Source: Tabrizicola sp. TH137 | GTDB taxonomy: Bacteria > Pseudomonadota > Alphaproteobacteria > Rhodobacterales > Rhodobacteraceae | Direction: 5' to 3' | Length of the DNA stretch: 64,000 nt | NCBI RefSeq assembly: GCF_002855575.1 | Contig: NZ_PKRQ01000002.1 | Span: 496,001-560,000, forward strand | In this document: positions 43,598 through 52,141 of the stretch, piece after piece | How the letters are laid out: every line of letters begins with the position of its first letter | Numbering within the stretch: the first letter of the stretch is position 1 | Notes under the pieces: generated by a model | What the model saw: only the letters and a program-made list of their open reading frames with translations | Database searches by the model: none | What the model was told of the DNA's origin: nothing | Translations under genes and position numbers: made by a program

Positions 43598-43636
43598 AAA
43601 AATCTTCGAAGATTTTTGCAAGTTTCTTCGAAGAAA
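43598..43636. terminator. Twin TTCGAA palindromes after tkt
   Basis: Two perfect palindromes in a row: AAAAATCTTCGAAGATTTTT (43598-43617) and TTTCTTCGAAGAAA (43623-43636). The first makes a 10-bp hairpin ending in TTTTT, usable as an intrinsic terminator in both directions. A GC hairpin (GGCCGCGC/GCGCGGCC, 43641-43661) overlaps the end of the DUF808 gene. Confidence 0.7.
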
Positions 43637-43648
43637 TTTGGGCCGCGC

Positions 43649-44623
43649 CTAGTGCGCGGCCTTCTTCTTTCCGGTAACGGCGGCGATGGCGGGGCCGATG
43701 AGGCGGGTCGCAACCGGGATCAGCGCCACGCCGAGGATCAGGCCGAAGATGCCGTCGAAGAAGGCGGTGACGAGCCAGGAAACGAAGCCCTGCGCCGTAG
43801 CAAGCGCCGTGGCCGCGGCATCGGCGAGGTGATGGATCGTCTCATAGGGCCAGGGCCAGAGATGCGTCACCTCCAGCCCATGGGTCACGATATTGCCGCC
43901 GACCCAGAGCATCGCGGCGGTGCCAATGAGCGACAGCGCGGCCATCAGCTTTGGCATCCCCCGCACCAGCCCGCGCCCGAGCGCGCGCCCTGCCCCGGTC
44001 CGGCCCGTGGCGGCCATGTGGAGACCCACATCATCCATCTTCACGATCAGCGCGACCGCGCCATAGACGGCCACGGTGATGAGGATGCCGACCACGGCCA
44101 GCGTAATGGCCTGCATCGCGAAGCTTGGGCTTTCGATGGTGGCGAGCGCGATGGTCATGATTTCGGCCGACAGGATGAAGTCGGTCTTGATGGCACCGGC
44201 GACCTTTTCCTCTTCCAGATGGGCGGGATCGGCGGTGTCGAAATCCTCGGCCACTTCGGCATCGGCATGGGGGGCGAAGGCGTGGAGCACCTTTTCCGCG
44301 CCTTCGAAGCAGAGATAGGCACCGCCCAGCATCAGAAGCGGGGTGATGGCGACGGGAAGGAAATGGTCAAGCGCGAGGAGCGCGGGCAGAAGGAAGATCA
44401 GCTTGTTCCGCATCGACCCCACCGCGATGCGCCAGATGATGGGCAATTCGCGGTCGGCCGAAAAGCCGTGAACATATTTGGGTGTGACGGCGGCATCGTC
44501 GATCACCACGCCTGCGGCCTTGGTCCCCGCCTTGGCGGCGGCTGCGGCGATGTCATCGACGGAGGCGGCGGCGACCTTGGCGATGGCGGCCACGTCGTCA
44601 AGCAAGGCGAGCAGACCACTCAT
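43649..44623 (-). CDS. DUF808 (YedI-like) membrane protein
   Basis: Polytopic inner-membrane protein, 324 aa, with about 6-8 hydrophobic segments. MSGLLALLDDVAAIAKVAAA is the DUF808 start; VTPKYVHGFSADRELPIIWR and NKLIFLLPALLAL are family-conserved, as is GGAYLCFEGAEKV. Function unknown in all organisms. It ends in KKKAAH inside a GC hairpin. Flanked by tkt and gap but read convergently with tkt. Confidence 0.9.
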   Translation of the reverse strand: MSGLLALLDDVAAIAKVAAASVDDIAAAAAKAGTKAAGVVIDDAAVTPKYVHGFSADRELPIIWRIAVGSMRNKLIFLLPALLALDHFLPVAITPLLMLGGAYLCFEGAEKVLHAFAPHADAEVAEDFDTADPAHLEEEKVAGAIKTDFILSAEIMTIALATIESPSFAMQAITLAVVGILITVAVYGAVALIVKMDDVGLHMAATGRTGAGRALGRGLVRGMPKLMAALSLIGTAAMLWVGGNIVTHGLEVTHLWPWPYETIHHLADAAATALATAQGFVSWLVTAFFDGIFGLILGVALIPVATRLIGPAIAAVTGKKKAAH

Positions 44624-44691
44624 GCAAATCTTCCCTTGTTCCCATGGGATCTACCTAACGCGGCGGGCGGGATTTGGCAAAGCCTGAGGGA

Positions 44692-44724
44692 TGTTAGCGC
44701 AAACCTTCGATGTTTGCGTTAACA
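44692..44724. promoter_or_regulatory. Paired CG-centred operators upstream of the first gap gene
   Basis: TGTTAGCGCAAACC (44692-44705) and TGTTTGCGTTAACA (44711-44724) both fit TGTTnnCGnnAAC and together form an inverted repeat. This is LacI-family symmetry; CceR, the central-carbon regulator of Rhodobacter, is a candidate. A matching TGTTAGCGC is at 46018 in front of the second gap gene. Confidence 0.5.
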
Positions 44725-44818
44725 CATTGAAATCATGTCGGAAACGGGCTTTCCCCCCGCCCCGCGCTTCGCTATGGCCGGGGTATCGGCAGGGAGTCTT
44801 TGGCAGGGAGCGGCAGAC

Positions 44819-45826
44819 ATGACCATCACCATCGGGATCAACGGGTTCGGGCGGATCGGGCGCTGCACGCTGGCCCATATCGCGGAAAGCAACCGCAACG
44901 ACGTGCAGGTGGTGGCGATCAATGCCACCGGACCGATCGAGACCAATGCGCATCTTCTGAAATACGACTCGGTCCACGGGCGGTTTCCGGGCACGGTGAA
45001 GGTGAAGGACAACATGCTGGACCTGGGCCGCGGGCCGATCCGGGTGATGAGCAGCTACAACCCGGAGGAGCTGGATTGGGAGGGGGTGGATGTCGTCCTG
45101 GAATGCACCGGCAAGTTCAATGACCGTGACAAGGCGGCAGTGCATCTGGGGCGCGGGGCAAAGCGGGTGCTGGTGTCGGCCCCGGCCAAGCGGGCGGACA
45201 AGACGGTGGTTTACGGCGTCAACCACCGCGCGCTGACGGCAGAGCATCTGGTCGTGTCGAACGGGTCCTGCACGACGAATTGCCTTGCCCCGCTGGCCAA
45301 GGTTCTGAATGACGCGATCGGGATCGAGTCGGGCATCATGACGACGATCCATTCCTATACCGGCGATCAGCCGACGCTGGACCGGCGGCACAAGGACCTC
45401 TATCGCGCCCGCGCCGCCGCGATGGCGATGATCCCCACGAGCACGGGCGCGGCCAAGGCCCTTGGCGAGGTGCTGCCGGAACTTGCGGGGCGGCTGGATG
45501 GCAGTGCGATCCGCGTGCCGACCCCGAATGTCAGTGCGGTGGACCTGACCTTTGTCGCGGGCAAGACGGTGACCGCGCAGGATGTGAACGACATCGTGCG
45601 CGAGGCGGCGGCGGGGTATATGGGCATGGTGCTGGCCTATGATCCGGAACCCAAGGTTTCCATCGACTTCAACCATACGCCACAATCGTCTATCTTCGCC
45701 CCGGACCAGACCAAGGTCGTCGGCGGGCGCACGGTGCGCGTGCTGGCCTGGTATGACAACGAGTGGGGCTTCTCCTGCCGGATGGCCGATGTGGCCGGGG
45801 TGATGGGGCGGCTCCTCCACTGATGG
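44819..45826 (+). CDS. Glyceraldehyde-3-phosphate dehydrogenase, GapB-like
   Basis: 335-aa GAPDH. Catalytic Cys is in SNGSCTTNCLAP; the Rossmann motif is INGFGRIGR. The residue after the second beta strand (position 36, AINATGP) is Ala rather than the Asp that binds NAD ribose, as in B. subtilis GapB, so NADP use and a gluconeogenic or anabolic role are likely. ATG 44819 is chosen from context (28 atypical residues upstream). It lies in a tandem with a small membrane ORF and a second gap gene. Paired operators precede it. Confidence 0.93.
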
Positions 45827-45833
45827 AGGGGTC

Positions 45834-45977
45834 GTGACCGACCGTATCGCGCTTTACCTCGGCCTGGCCCTTGTCGGGCTGATCGTGCTGGACCTTGCTG
45901 TCACGGGCGGGGACGAGATACTGTTCGTGCTGAGAAAAATCTTCGTCTTCATCGAATTCTTGGCATTCTGGCGCTGA
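45834..45977 (+). CDS. Small membrane protein between the gap genes
   Basis: 47-aa ORF starting GTG with GGAGGGG 3-9 nt upstream, 7 bp after the first gap gene. It has one hydrophobic helix (about residues 5-22) and ends FVFIEFLAFWR. Similar tiny glycine/leucine ORFs ending LAFWR occur next to gap genes in related bacteria, from memory. It is probably cotranslated with gap; role unknown. Confidence 0.65.
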   Translation: MTDRIALYLGLALVGLIVLDLAVTGGDEILFVLRKIFVFIEFLAFWR

Positions 45978-46017
45978 GCGCGCGCGAGTCGGGTTGAATT
46001 TCCGCCCGTTCTGCGGA

Positions 46018-46031
46018 TGTTAGCGCTATCG
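46018..46031. promoter_or_regulatory. Candidate operator upstream of the second gap gene
   Basis: TGTTAGCGCTATCG shares TGTTAGCGC with the site at 44692 and is close to the full palindrome TGTTAGCGCTAACA. It lies 43 bp before the second gap start. Confidence 0.45.
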
Positions 46032-46073
46032 GAGCGGCGGATTCGCCGCGTCCATCCAATTGGAGGAATTGCC

Positions 46074-47075
46074 ATGACCGTCAAAGTTGCCATCAACGGA
46101 TTCGGCCGGATCGGGCGCAACGTGCTGCGCGGGATCATCGAGTCGGGCCGCACCGATATCGAGGTCGTGGCGATCAACGATCTGGGACCGGTGGAAACCA
46201 ATGCCCATCTGCTGCGCTTTGATTCCGTCCATGGCCGATTTCCGGCGCAAGTAACGACGGGCGAGGACTGGATCGACGTCGGGCGCGGGCCGATGAAGGT
46301 GACCGCGATCAAGAACCCGGCCGATCTGCCCTGGGGCCATGTGGACATCGTGATGGAATGCACCGGCATCTTCACCAGCAAGGAGAAGTGCCTGGCCCAT
46401 CTGGAGAACGGATCGAAGCGGGTGCTGATTTCCGCCCCCGGCGACGGGGCAGACAAGACCATCGTCTATGGCGTGAACCACCACACGCTGACCAAGGAGG
46501 ATGTGGTCGTTTCCAACGCCTCTTGCACCACCAACTGCCTGTCGCCGGTGGCGAAGGTCCTGAATGAGGTGGTGGGGATCGAGAAGGGGATGATGACCAC
46601 CATCCATTCCTATACCGGCGATCAGCCGACGCTGGATACGATGCACAAGGACCTGTATCGCGCCCGTGCGGCGGCCCTGTCGATGATCCCGACGTCGACC
46701 GGGGCGGCAAAGGCGGTGGGGCTGGTGCTGCCGGAACTGAAGGGCAAGATGGATGGCTTCGCGATCCGCGTGCCGACGCCGAATGTTTCGGTCGTGGACC
46801 TGAAGTTCATCGCCAAGCGTGCGACGACCGTGGAAGAGATCAATGCCGCGATCAAGGCCGCGGCGGATGGGCCGATGAAAGGCATCCTCGGCTATACCGA
46901 GTTCAAGAATGTTTCTTCCGACTTCAACCATGATCCGCATTCGTCGGTCTTCCACATGGATCAGACCAAGGTGATGGATGGGACCTTCGTTTCCATCCTG
47001 TCCTGGTATGACAATGAATGGGGATTCTCGAACCGGATGGCGGATACCGCCGTCGCCATGGGCAAGCTGATCTGA
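46074..47075 (+). CDS. Glyceraldehyde-3-phosphate dehydrogenase, GapA-like
   Basis: 333-aa GAPDH with catalytic Cys in [12 protein letters not shown]. Position 36 is Asp (AINDLGP), the NAD-selective residue, so this is the probable NAD-dependent, glycolytic enzyme. It starts at ATG 46074 with GGAGGAA upstream. It shares the insertion-free core and P-x-E-T-N-A-H-L-L block with its neighbour, indicating an old duplication. A terminator follows. Confidence 0.94.
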   Translation: MTVKVAINGFGRIGRNVLRGIIESGRTDIEVVAINDLGPVETNAHLLRFDSVHGRFPAQVTTGEDWIDVGRGPMKVTAIKNPADLPWGHVDIVMECTGIFTSKEKCLAHLENGSKRVLISAPGDGADKTIVYGVNHHTLTKEDVVVSNASCTTNCLSPVAKVLNEVVGIEKGMMTTIHSYTGDQPTLDTMHKDLYRARAAALSMIPTSTGAAKAVGLVLPELKGKMDGFAIRVPTPNVSVVDLKFIAKRATTVEEINAAIKAAADGPMKGILGYTEFKNVSSDFNHDPHSSVFHMDQTKVMDGTFVSILSWYDNEWGFSNRMADTAVAMGKLI

Positions 47076-47102
47076 TTTCAGACAGGTTTCAGGATTGTTG
47101 CA

Positions 47103-47127
47103 GGCCGGTCATGCTCTGTGACCGGCC
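47103..47127 (+). terminator. Terminator after the second gap gene
   Basis: GGCCGGTCA/TGACCGGCC 9-bp stem (47103-47127) followed by TTCGCTTTTG. It lies 27 nt past the gap stop, 39 nt before the antiporter gene. Confidence 0.8.
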
Positions 47128-47166
47128 TTCGCTTTTGTTACCGCCGGGGCGGGCTATCTTGGTTTC

Positions 47167-49725
47167 ATGGAGCTGATTGTCGTCATCGCGATTCTGAGCG
47201 GGCTGTTTCTGGCCATCGCTCTGGCGGAGCCGCTTGCCGCGCGGCTGCGGCTGCCTGTGCCGGTGATCCTTGTGGGCCTTGGCATGGCCATCGGGGCCGG
47301 GGCGGCGTGGTTCTGGCGCACCGAAATGACCGATGCGCTGAACCCCGTGGCGCTGGCGATCCTGAGCCTGCCGATTTCTTCGGAGGTCTTCATCTATGTG
47401 CTGCTGCCGATCCTGCTGTTTCAGGTGTCGCTGACACTGAACCTGCGGCGGCTGATGGATGACTGGGTTCCGGTCCTGTCGCTGGCGGTGATCGCGGTGA
47501 TCGTGGCAACGGTGGTGATTGCGGCGGCGCTGATGCCGTTTTCGAGCCTGCCCTTGCTGGCCTGCCTGCTGCTGGGGTCCATCGTTTCGACGACCGATCC
47601 ATCGGCGGTGGTCAGCATCTTCCGGGCGACCCCTGCCCCGCAGCGTCTGGCGCGGATCGTGGAGGGGGAGAGCCTGCTGAACGACGCGGCGGCCATCGCG
47701 CTGTTTTCGGTGTTCCTGTCTGCGCTGGCGATGCGGGAGACGGAACCTTCGGCGCTGAGCGTGATGGCGCAACTGCCCTGGGTGATCTTTGCTGGCGCGG
47801 TGGTCGGCTGGTTCCTTGCGCGGGTGGCGATGTGGGTGATGGCGGCGATGAACCCCTGGCCGCTGGCGCAACTGTCGGTGAGCTTCGCCCTGCCCTTCGC
47901 CACCTTCCTGATCGTCGATCAGGTTCTGGCAGCGTCGGGCGTGGTCGCGGCGGTGGTGGCGGGGATGACGGTGAATTTCCTCGCACCAGGACGGCTGGCC
48001 CCGCCGGCGCTGGCCTTCCTGCGTGAGGCCTGGAACCTGCTGGCCTATTGGGCGGGCGGGTTGATCTTCGTGCTGGCGGCGCTGCTGGTGCCTTCGGCGC
48101 TGGAACAGGCCGTGGCGCAGGATTTCCTGCTGGTCGGCGTGGTGGTGGTGGCGGCCTTTGCGGCGCGGGCGGTGATCCTCTGGGGGCTTTTGCCACTGCT
48201 GTCGCTGGCGCGGCTGTCGCCGAAGGTGGAAGGGCCCTATCGCATTGCCATCCTCTGGGGCGGCTTGCGCGGGGCGGTCACGCTGGCGCTGGCGCTGGCA
48301 GTGACGGAGAACCCGGCGATTCCCTTCGAGATCAAGCGGCAGGTCGGCATCGTGGCGACGGGTTTCGCGCTGTTCACGCTGCTGGTGCAGGGCACGACGC
48401 TGCGGCTGATGATCGGCTGGCTGGGGCTGGACCGGCTGTCGCCGCTGGACCGGGCGCTGTCGGAGCAGGTGGTGGCGGTGGCCTTGCAGGATGTGCGCGA
48501 GACGGTGGCGGAGACGGTGCGGGGCTTCGATCTGACGCCCGCCATCATCCGCGAAGAGGCGGTGCGCTTTGGCGAGAGGCTGAACAAGGCGGTGGAGCAG
48601 GCGGATGAGGCGCGCGACATCCTGGACAAGGACCGGGTCACGCTGGGCCTTGTCGCGCTGGCAGGGCATGAGCGCGACCTTGTGCTTTATGCCTTCCGGG
48701 ACGGGTTCATCTCGGCCCGCACGGCGGAACGGATGCTGGCCGATGCGGACCGCCTGATCGAGGCGACGCGGACGGCGGGGCGGGCCGGGTATCGCGCGCA
48801 GGCGCGGCGCGCGTTGCGGCGGGGGCGGATGCTGGGGCTGGCGGAATGGGCGCATAGCCGGTTCCGCTGGCAGGCCGGGTTGCAGAACCTGATCGCGGAC
48901 CGGTTCGAGTTTCTGGTGGCGGATCAGCAGATGCTGCGCTTTCTGCGGAGCTTTGTGGAAAAGCGCATCCTGCGGATACACGGGCGGCGCGTGGCCGCCC
49001 TGCTTCAGGACCTTGTGGGATGGCGCATGGAAGAGGCGGGGCGCGAGCTGGAGGGGCTGCGCATCCAGTTTCCGGGCTATGCCGAAGAGGTGGAGCGGCA
49101 GTTGATCCGTCGCCTCGCCCTGCGGCAGGAGGAGGTGGAGTATGACCAGTACACGCAGGATGGGCTGATCGGCCCGGAACTGCGCCTTTCGCTGCAACAG
49201 CGCCTGACGGCGGAGCGGGCAAAGCTGGCCACGCGGCCCAAGCTGGACCTGCGGACCCAGCGGATCGACATCCTGCGGGGTTTTGCCCTTTTCGCCGGGC
49301 TTGATGAGGCGTCGCTGAAGCAACTCGCCCGCCGCATGAAGGCGGTCTATGCCGCGCCGGGCGATGTGCTGGTGAAGAAGGAGGACCTGCCCGACCGCGT
49401 CTGGTTCGTGGCGCGTGGCGCGGTGGAGGCAGAGATAGCCGGGGGGCGGCATCTCCTGGGCCATGGCGAGATGTTCGGGCATCTGTCCGTCTTGCAGAAG
49501 CGGCCAAGGCGGGCCACGGTGCGCGCGCTGAGCCATACGATGCTGCTGACCTTGCAGGAGGCGGAGTTCGTCGCGCTGATGGCACAGGTTCCCGATCTGG
49601 CTGCGGCGGTGCAGAAGAGCGCCGAGAAACGCGGGGTGATCGTCGATCTGCCGGTGCCATCGGGGCCGAAGGCGGCGCGGCATCTGATGGCGAAGCTGCG
49701 CGCTGGCATGCGTCCCGCGGAGTAG
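47167..49725 (+). CDS. CPA1-type Na+/H+ antiporter with cyclic nucleotide-binding domain
   Basis: Large inner-membrane antiporter, 852 aa. Residues 1-420 form about 12 TM helices; the ion-binding block is STTDPSAVVSIFRATPAPQR then EGESLLNDAAAIALFSVFLS (ND pair). A 280-residue cytoplasmic region follows, then a cyclic-nucleotide-binding-like beta barrel (about residues 700-820; LFAGLDEASLKQLARRMKAV ... LLGHGEMFGHLSVLQKRPRR). Domain layout resembles plant SOS1 and some bacterial NhaP/NHE proteins. Whether a nucleotide is bound is uncertain, since the usual PRAATV-type motif is only RRATV. Stands alone after gap. Confidence 0.88.
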   Translation: MELIVVIAILSGLFLAIALAEPLAARLRLPVPVILVGLGMAIGAGAAWFWRTEMTDALNPVALAILSLPISSEVFIYVLLPILLFQVSLTLNLRRLMDDWVPVLSLAVIAVIVATVVIAAALMPFSSLPLLACLLLGSIVSTTDPSAVVSIFRATPAPQRLARIVEGESLLNDAAAIALFSVFLSALAMRETEPSALSVMAQLPWVIFAGAVVGWFLARVAMWVMAAMNPWPLAQLSVSFALPFATFLIVDQVLAASGVVAAVVAGMTVNFLAPGRLAPPALAFLREAWNLLAYWAGGLIFVLAALLVPSALEQAVAQDFLLVGVVVVAAFAARAVILWGLLPLLSLARLSPKVEGPYRIAILWGGLRGAVTLALALAVTENPAIPFEIKRQVGIVATGFALFTLLVQGTTLRLMIGWLGLDRLSPLDRALSEQVVAVALQDVRETVAETVRGFDLTPAIIREEAVRFGERLNKAVEQADEARDILDKDRVTLGLVALAGHERDLVLYAFRDGFISARTAERMLADADRLIEATRTAGRAGYRAQARRALRRGRMLGLAEWAHSRFRWQAGLQNLIADRFEFLVADQQMLRFLRSFVEKRILRIHGRRVAALLQDLVGWRMEEAGRELEGLRIQFPGYAEEVERQLIRRLALRQEEVEYDQYTQDGLIGPELRLSLQQRLTAERAKLATRPKLDLRTQRIDILRGFALFAGLDEASLKQLARRMKAVYAAPGDVLVKKEDLPDRVWFVARGAVEAEIAGGRHLLGHGEMFGHLSVLQKRPRRATVRALSHTMLLTLQEAEFVALMAQVPDLAAAVQKSAEKRGVIVDLPVPSGPKAARHLMAKLRAGMRPAE

Positions 49726-49852
49726 CCATGCGCTGAATGCATGACGGCATCCTGCGCTTGGGCGTTGTTGGCGGTAACAATGAGGGCCATCTTCACGGCA
49801 TGTCGAAGGGATAACCGAGAAGCCCTTGGCAGGTTCGTGAAAGGAACATGAG

Positions 49853-50014
49853 ATGAAACTGATCGAAACGCTGAAGGCCGCTGCCGCCAACCGGGCGCTG
49901 TTCAAGCGGACCCGCGACGAGATCGCCCGGCTGCCGCGCGATGTGGCGCTGGACCTTGGGATCTATCCGGAGGATGCGGATCGCATCGCCTGGGCTGCCG
50001 TTTACGGCAAGTAA
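49853..50014 (+). CDS. DUF1127 small protein
   Basis: 53-aa basic protein of the DUF1127 (YjiS-like) family: RTRDEIARLPRDVALDLGIY, then D-A-D-R-I-A-W. AAGGA lies upstream. Genes of this type are common in Rhodobacterales; in Rhodobacter some give rise to CcsR-type small RNAs from their 3' UTR, though no such RNA is visible here. It is followed by a strong hairpin. Confidence 0.82.
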   Translation: MKLIETLKAAAANRALFKRTRDEIARLPRDVALDLGIYPEDADRIAWAAVYGK

Positions 50015-50041
50015 GTTCGACGCCAGACCGGCGCGGAGGGA

Positions 50042-50062
50042 GGGGGCCTTGCGGCCCCCTTT
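50042..50062 (+). terminator. Terminator after DUF1127
   Basis: GGGGGCC (50042-50048) / GGCCCCC (50053-50059), loop TTGC, then TTT. It sits between the DUF1127 stop and the end of convergent coaD. Confidence 0.8.
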
Positions 50063-50068
50063 CGCATG

Positions 50069-50560
50069 TCAGGCAAAGCGCGCCTTCAAGGCCGCCTCGA
50101 CCGGAGGTGTCACGAATTTGGACACATCACCGCCGAGGCGGGCGATTTCCTTGACGAGCTTGGACGCGATGGCCTGTCGGCGGGCATCGGCCATCATGAA
50201 GACCGTCTCGATGCTGGCATCCAGGGCACGGTTCATCCCCACCATCTGGAATTCATATTCGAAATCCGCCACGGCGCGCAGGCCGCGCACGATGACGCTG
50301 GCCCCCACATCGCGGGCGCAGTCGATCAGCAGGTTTTCAAAGGGATGGACGACGATCTCGCCCCCCGTCTTGGCCTGGATGGCGGCGCATTCGGCCTGCA
50401 CCATCGCCACCCGTTCCTCGAGCGAGAAGAGCGGCCCCTTGTCGCGGTTGATCGCCACGCCGATCACCAGACGATCCACCAGCGCCATCGCGCGCTGGAT
50501 GATATCGACATGGCCCAGGGTGATGGGGTCGAAGGTGCCCGGATACAGGCCGATGCGCAT
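50069..50560 (-). CDS. coaD: Phosphopantetheine adenylyltransferase
   Basis: CoA biosynthesis step 4, 163 aa. Nucleotidyltransferase motif YPGTFDPITLGHVD (residues 6-19), then RGLRAVADFEYEFQMVGMNR and ASKLVKEIARLGGDVSKFVTP. ATG 50560 begins MRIGLYPG as in homologues; the longer frame from 50593 is not conserved. Cytoplasmic hexamer in family members. Stands alone, convergent with the DUF1127 gene. Confidence 0.96.
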   Translation of the reverse strand: MRIGLYPGTFDPITLGHVDIIQRAMALVDRLVIGVAINRDKGPLFSLEERVAMVQAECAAIQAKTGGEIVVHPFENLLIDCARDVGASVIVRGLRAVADFEYEFQMVGMNRALDASIETVFMMADARRQAIASKLVKEIARLGGDVSKFVTPPVEAALKARFA

Positions 50561-50646
50561 GGGTCCACTCCCCCTCAGTCGCGGTGGATGCACGCAACAT
50601 TATTGCGCGGATGAGTGCAAGACCCAAAGCGCCGCGAGGCGGGATG

Positions 50647-51081
50647 TCAGAAGCCCTTGATCATCCCTTCCAGCGCGTCCTTTTCCATGGCGAGTTCGGT
50701 CAGGCGCGCCTTGACCACGTCGCCGATGGAAATGAGGCCGATCATCTGGTTGCCATCCATCACGGGCATATGGCGAAAGCGTCCATCGGTCATCTTTTGC
50801 AGCACGTCATCGGCCCGGTCCTCGCGACGGCAACCGACGGTGTTGGCGGTCATGATGCTGTCCACGGTTTCGGCCATGCAGGCGGGGCCGCGGCGGCCAA
50901 GTTCGCGCACGATGTCGCGTTCCGAGACGATGCCCGAGACGCGTTTGCCATCGGGCGAGACGATGATCGCCCCGATGCGGCGGGTGGACAGGATTTCGGC
51001 GACCTGCGCGACGGATGTTCCCGGCGGCACGGTGACGACGCCGTCATCGGCCTTGGTCTTCAGGATCTGGCTGACAAGCAT
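50647..51081 (-). CDS. CBS-domain protein
   Basis: Cytoplasmic protein, 144 aa, consisting of two CBS domains (about residues 1-60 and 75-130): VSQILKTKADDGVVTVPPGT, IGAIIVSPDGKRVSGIVSER, then VDSIMTANTVGCRRED and HMPVMDGNQMIGLISIGDVV. CBS pairs bind adenosyl nucleotides such as AMP. A GGGAGGAG ribosome binding site precedes ATG 51081. No partner domain; the role is unknown. It is followed on the right by a LysR gene in the same direction. Confidence 0.9.
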   Translation of the reverse strand: MLVSQILKTKADDGVVTVPPGTSVAQVAEILSTRRIGAIIVSPDGKRVSGIVSERDIVRELGRRGPACMAETVDSIMTANTVGCRREDRADDVLQKMTDGRFRHMPVMDGNQMIGLISIGDVVKARLTELAMEKDALEGMIKGF

Positions 51082-51136
51082 GGGCTCCTCCCTTCCCTCG
51101 TTGTCAGTTTGATGGTGCGCGCGGTTGACCCTTCTG

Positions 51137-52039
51137 TCAACGGCGGCCTGCGGCCGCCTGCCCCTCCAGCCGTGCCACCTCGCGCCGCAACCCCTGGGCC
51201 AGAAGATCGGCAAAGCGGTTCAGCCGCGCCACGCGGCCGTCATCGGCATGGCGGATCAGCCAGAAACTGCGGGTAAGCGCGACCCGATCGGGGATGACCT
51301 GCACGAGTTCCGGCGCGGCGGGAAGGGCGAAGTCATGCACCACGCCAACCCCTGCCCCGGCGCGCAGCCAGTTGAGTTGCACCGAAACGGAATTGGAGGC
51401 CAGCGCCACGGTGCCCGCGCCGAGTTCGGCGAGGTAATCGAGTTCCTTGTCGTGGATCATGTCGGGGATGTAGCCGACCAGGCGATGATGCCGCAGGTCC
51501 TGCGGGGCGGTCAGGGGCGCCGCCTGGGCGAGGTAGTCGGGATGCGCGGCGAGGTGGAGGTGGTAATCGGTCAGCTTCTGCACTGTCAGGCGGCCTGCGG
51601 TGGGGCGGCTGACGGCGATGGCGAGATCGGCCTCGCGTTTCGAGAGATTGAAGACACGGGGCAGCGCCACGATCTGCACCTCCAGCCCCGGATTGGCATC
51701 GCAGATGGCCGCCAGAACCTGCGGCAGCAGATAGTTGGCGCAGCCATCCGGCGCGCCGATGCGGATCTGGCCCGACAGGCCTTCGGGACCGGAGAGGGCT
51801 TCCCTCGCGCCGTCCAGCGCGGTTTCGGCGCGTTCGGCATGGGGCAGAAGGCGGGTGCCCTCTTCCGTCAGGGCATAGCCCTGCGGGGATTTGGCGAAAA
51901 GGCGCGCGCCCATCGCCTCTTCCAGCCGGGCAATGCGGCGCCCGACGGTGGCGGCGTCGATCTTCAGCCGCTTGCCCGCGCCCGACAGGCTTTCGCTGCG
52001 GGCGACAGCGAGGAAGATGCGGAGGTCGTCCCAGTCCAT
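51137..52039 (-). CDS. LysR-family transcriptional regulator (divergent from mmsA)
   Basis: 300-aa LysR regulator: MDWDDLRIFLAVARSESLSG and DAATVGRRIARLEEAMGARL form the N-terminal HTH; the remainder is the effector domain. Divergent from mmsA with 102 bp between, so it probably regulates mmsA. The spacer is A/T-richer than its surroundings (around 52055-52115) and would hold the T-N11-A LysR boxes, for example near TTTCCGCTGTTTACGGCATT. Inducer unknown, possibly a methylmalonate or valine catabolite. Confidence 0.87.
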   Translation of the reverse strand: MDWDDLRIFLAVARSESLSGAGKRLKIDAATVGRRIARLEEAMGARLFAKSPQGYALTEEGTRLLPHAERAETALDGAREALSGPEGLSGQIRIGAPDGCANYLLPQVLAAICDANPGLEVQIVALPRVFNLSKREADLAIAVSRPTAGRLTVQKLTDYHLHLAAHPDYLAQAAPLTAPQDLRHHRLVGYIPDMIHDKELDYLAELGAGTVALASNSVSVQLNWLRAGAGVGVVHDFALPAAPELVQVIPDRVALTRSFWLIRHADDGRVARLNRFADLLAQGLRREVARLEGQAAAGRR

Positions 52040-52141
52040 GCCTTGCCATCCTGCAATTCTGCAAAGCCTCTTTGAGTTCTTTCCGCTGTTTACGGCATTT
52101 CCGCAAGGCTATTGTGCCAGCAGCAAATGAGGGAGGGTCCC

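Noticed and set aside
47089-49905. 938-residue open frame opposite the antiporter gene
   Set aside because: Reads as repetitive Arg/His/Gln/Pro sequence; entirely antisense to a recognised transporter.
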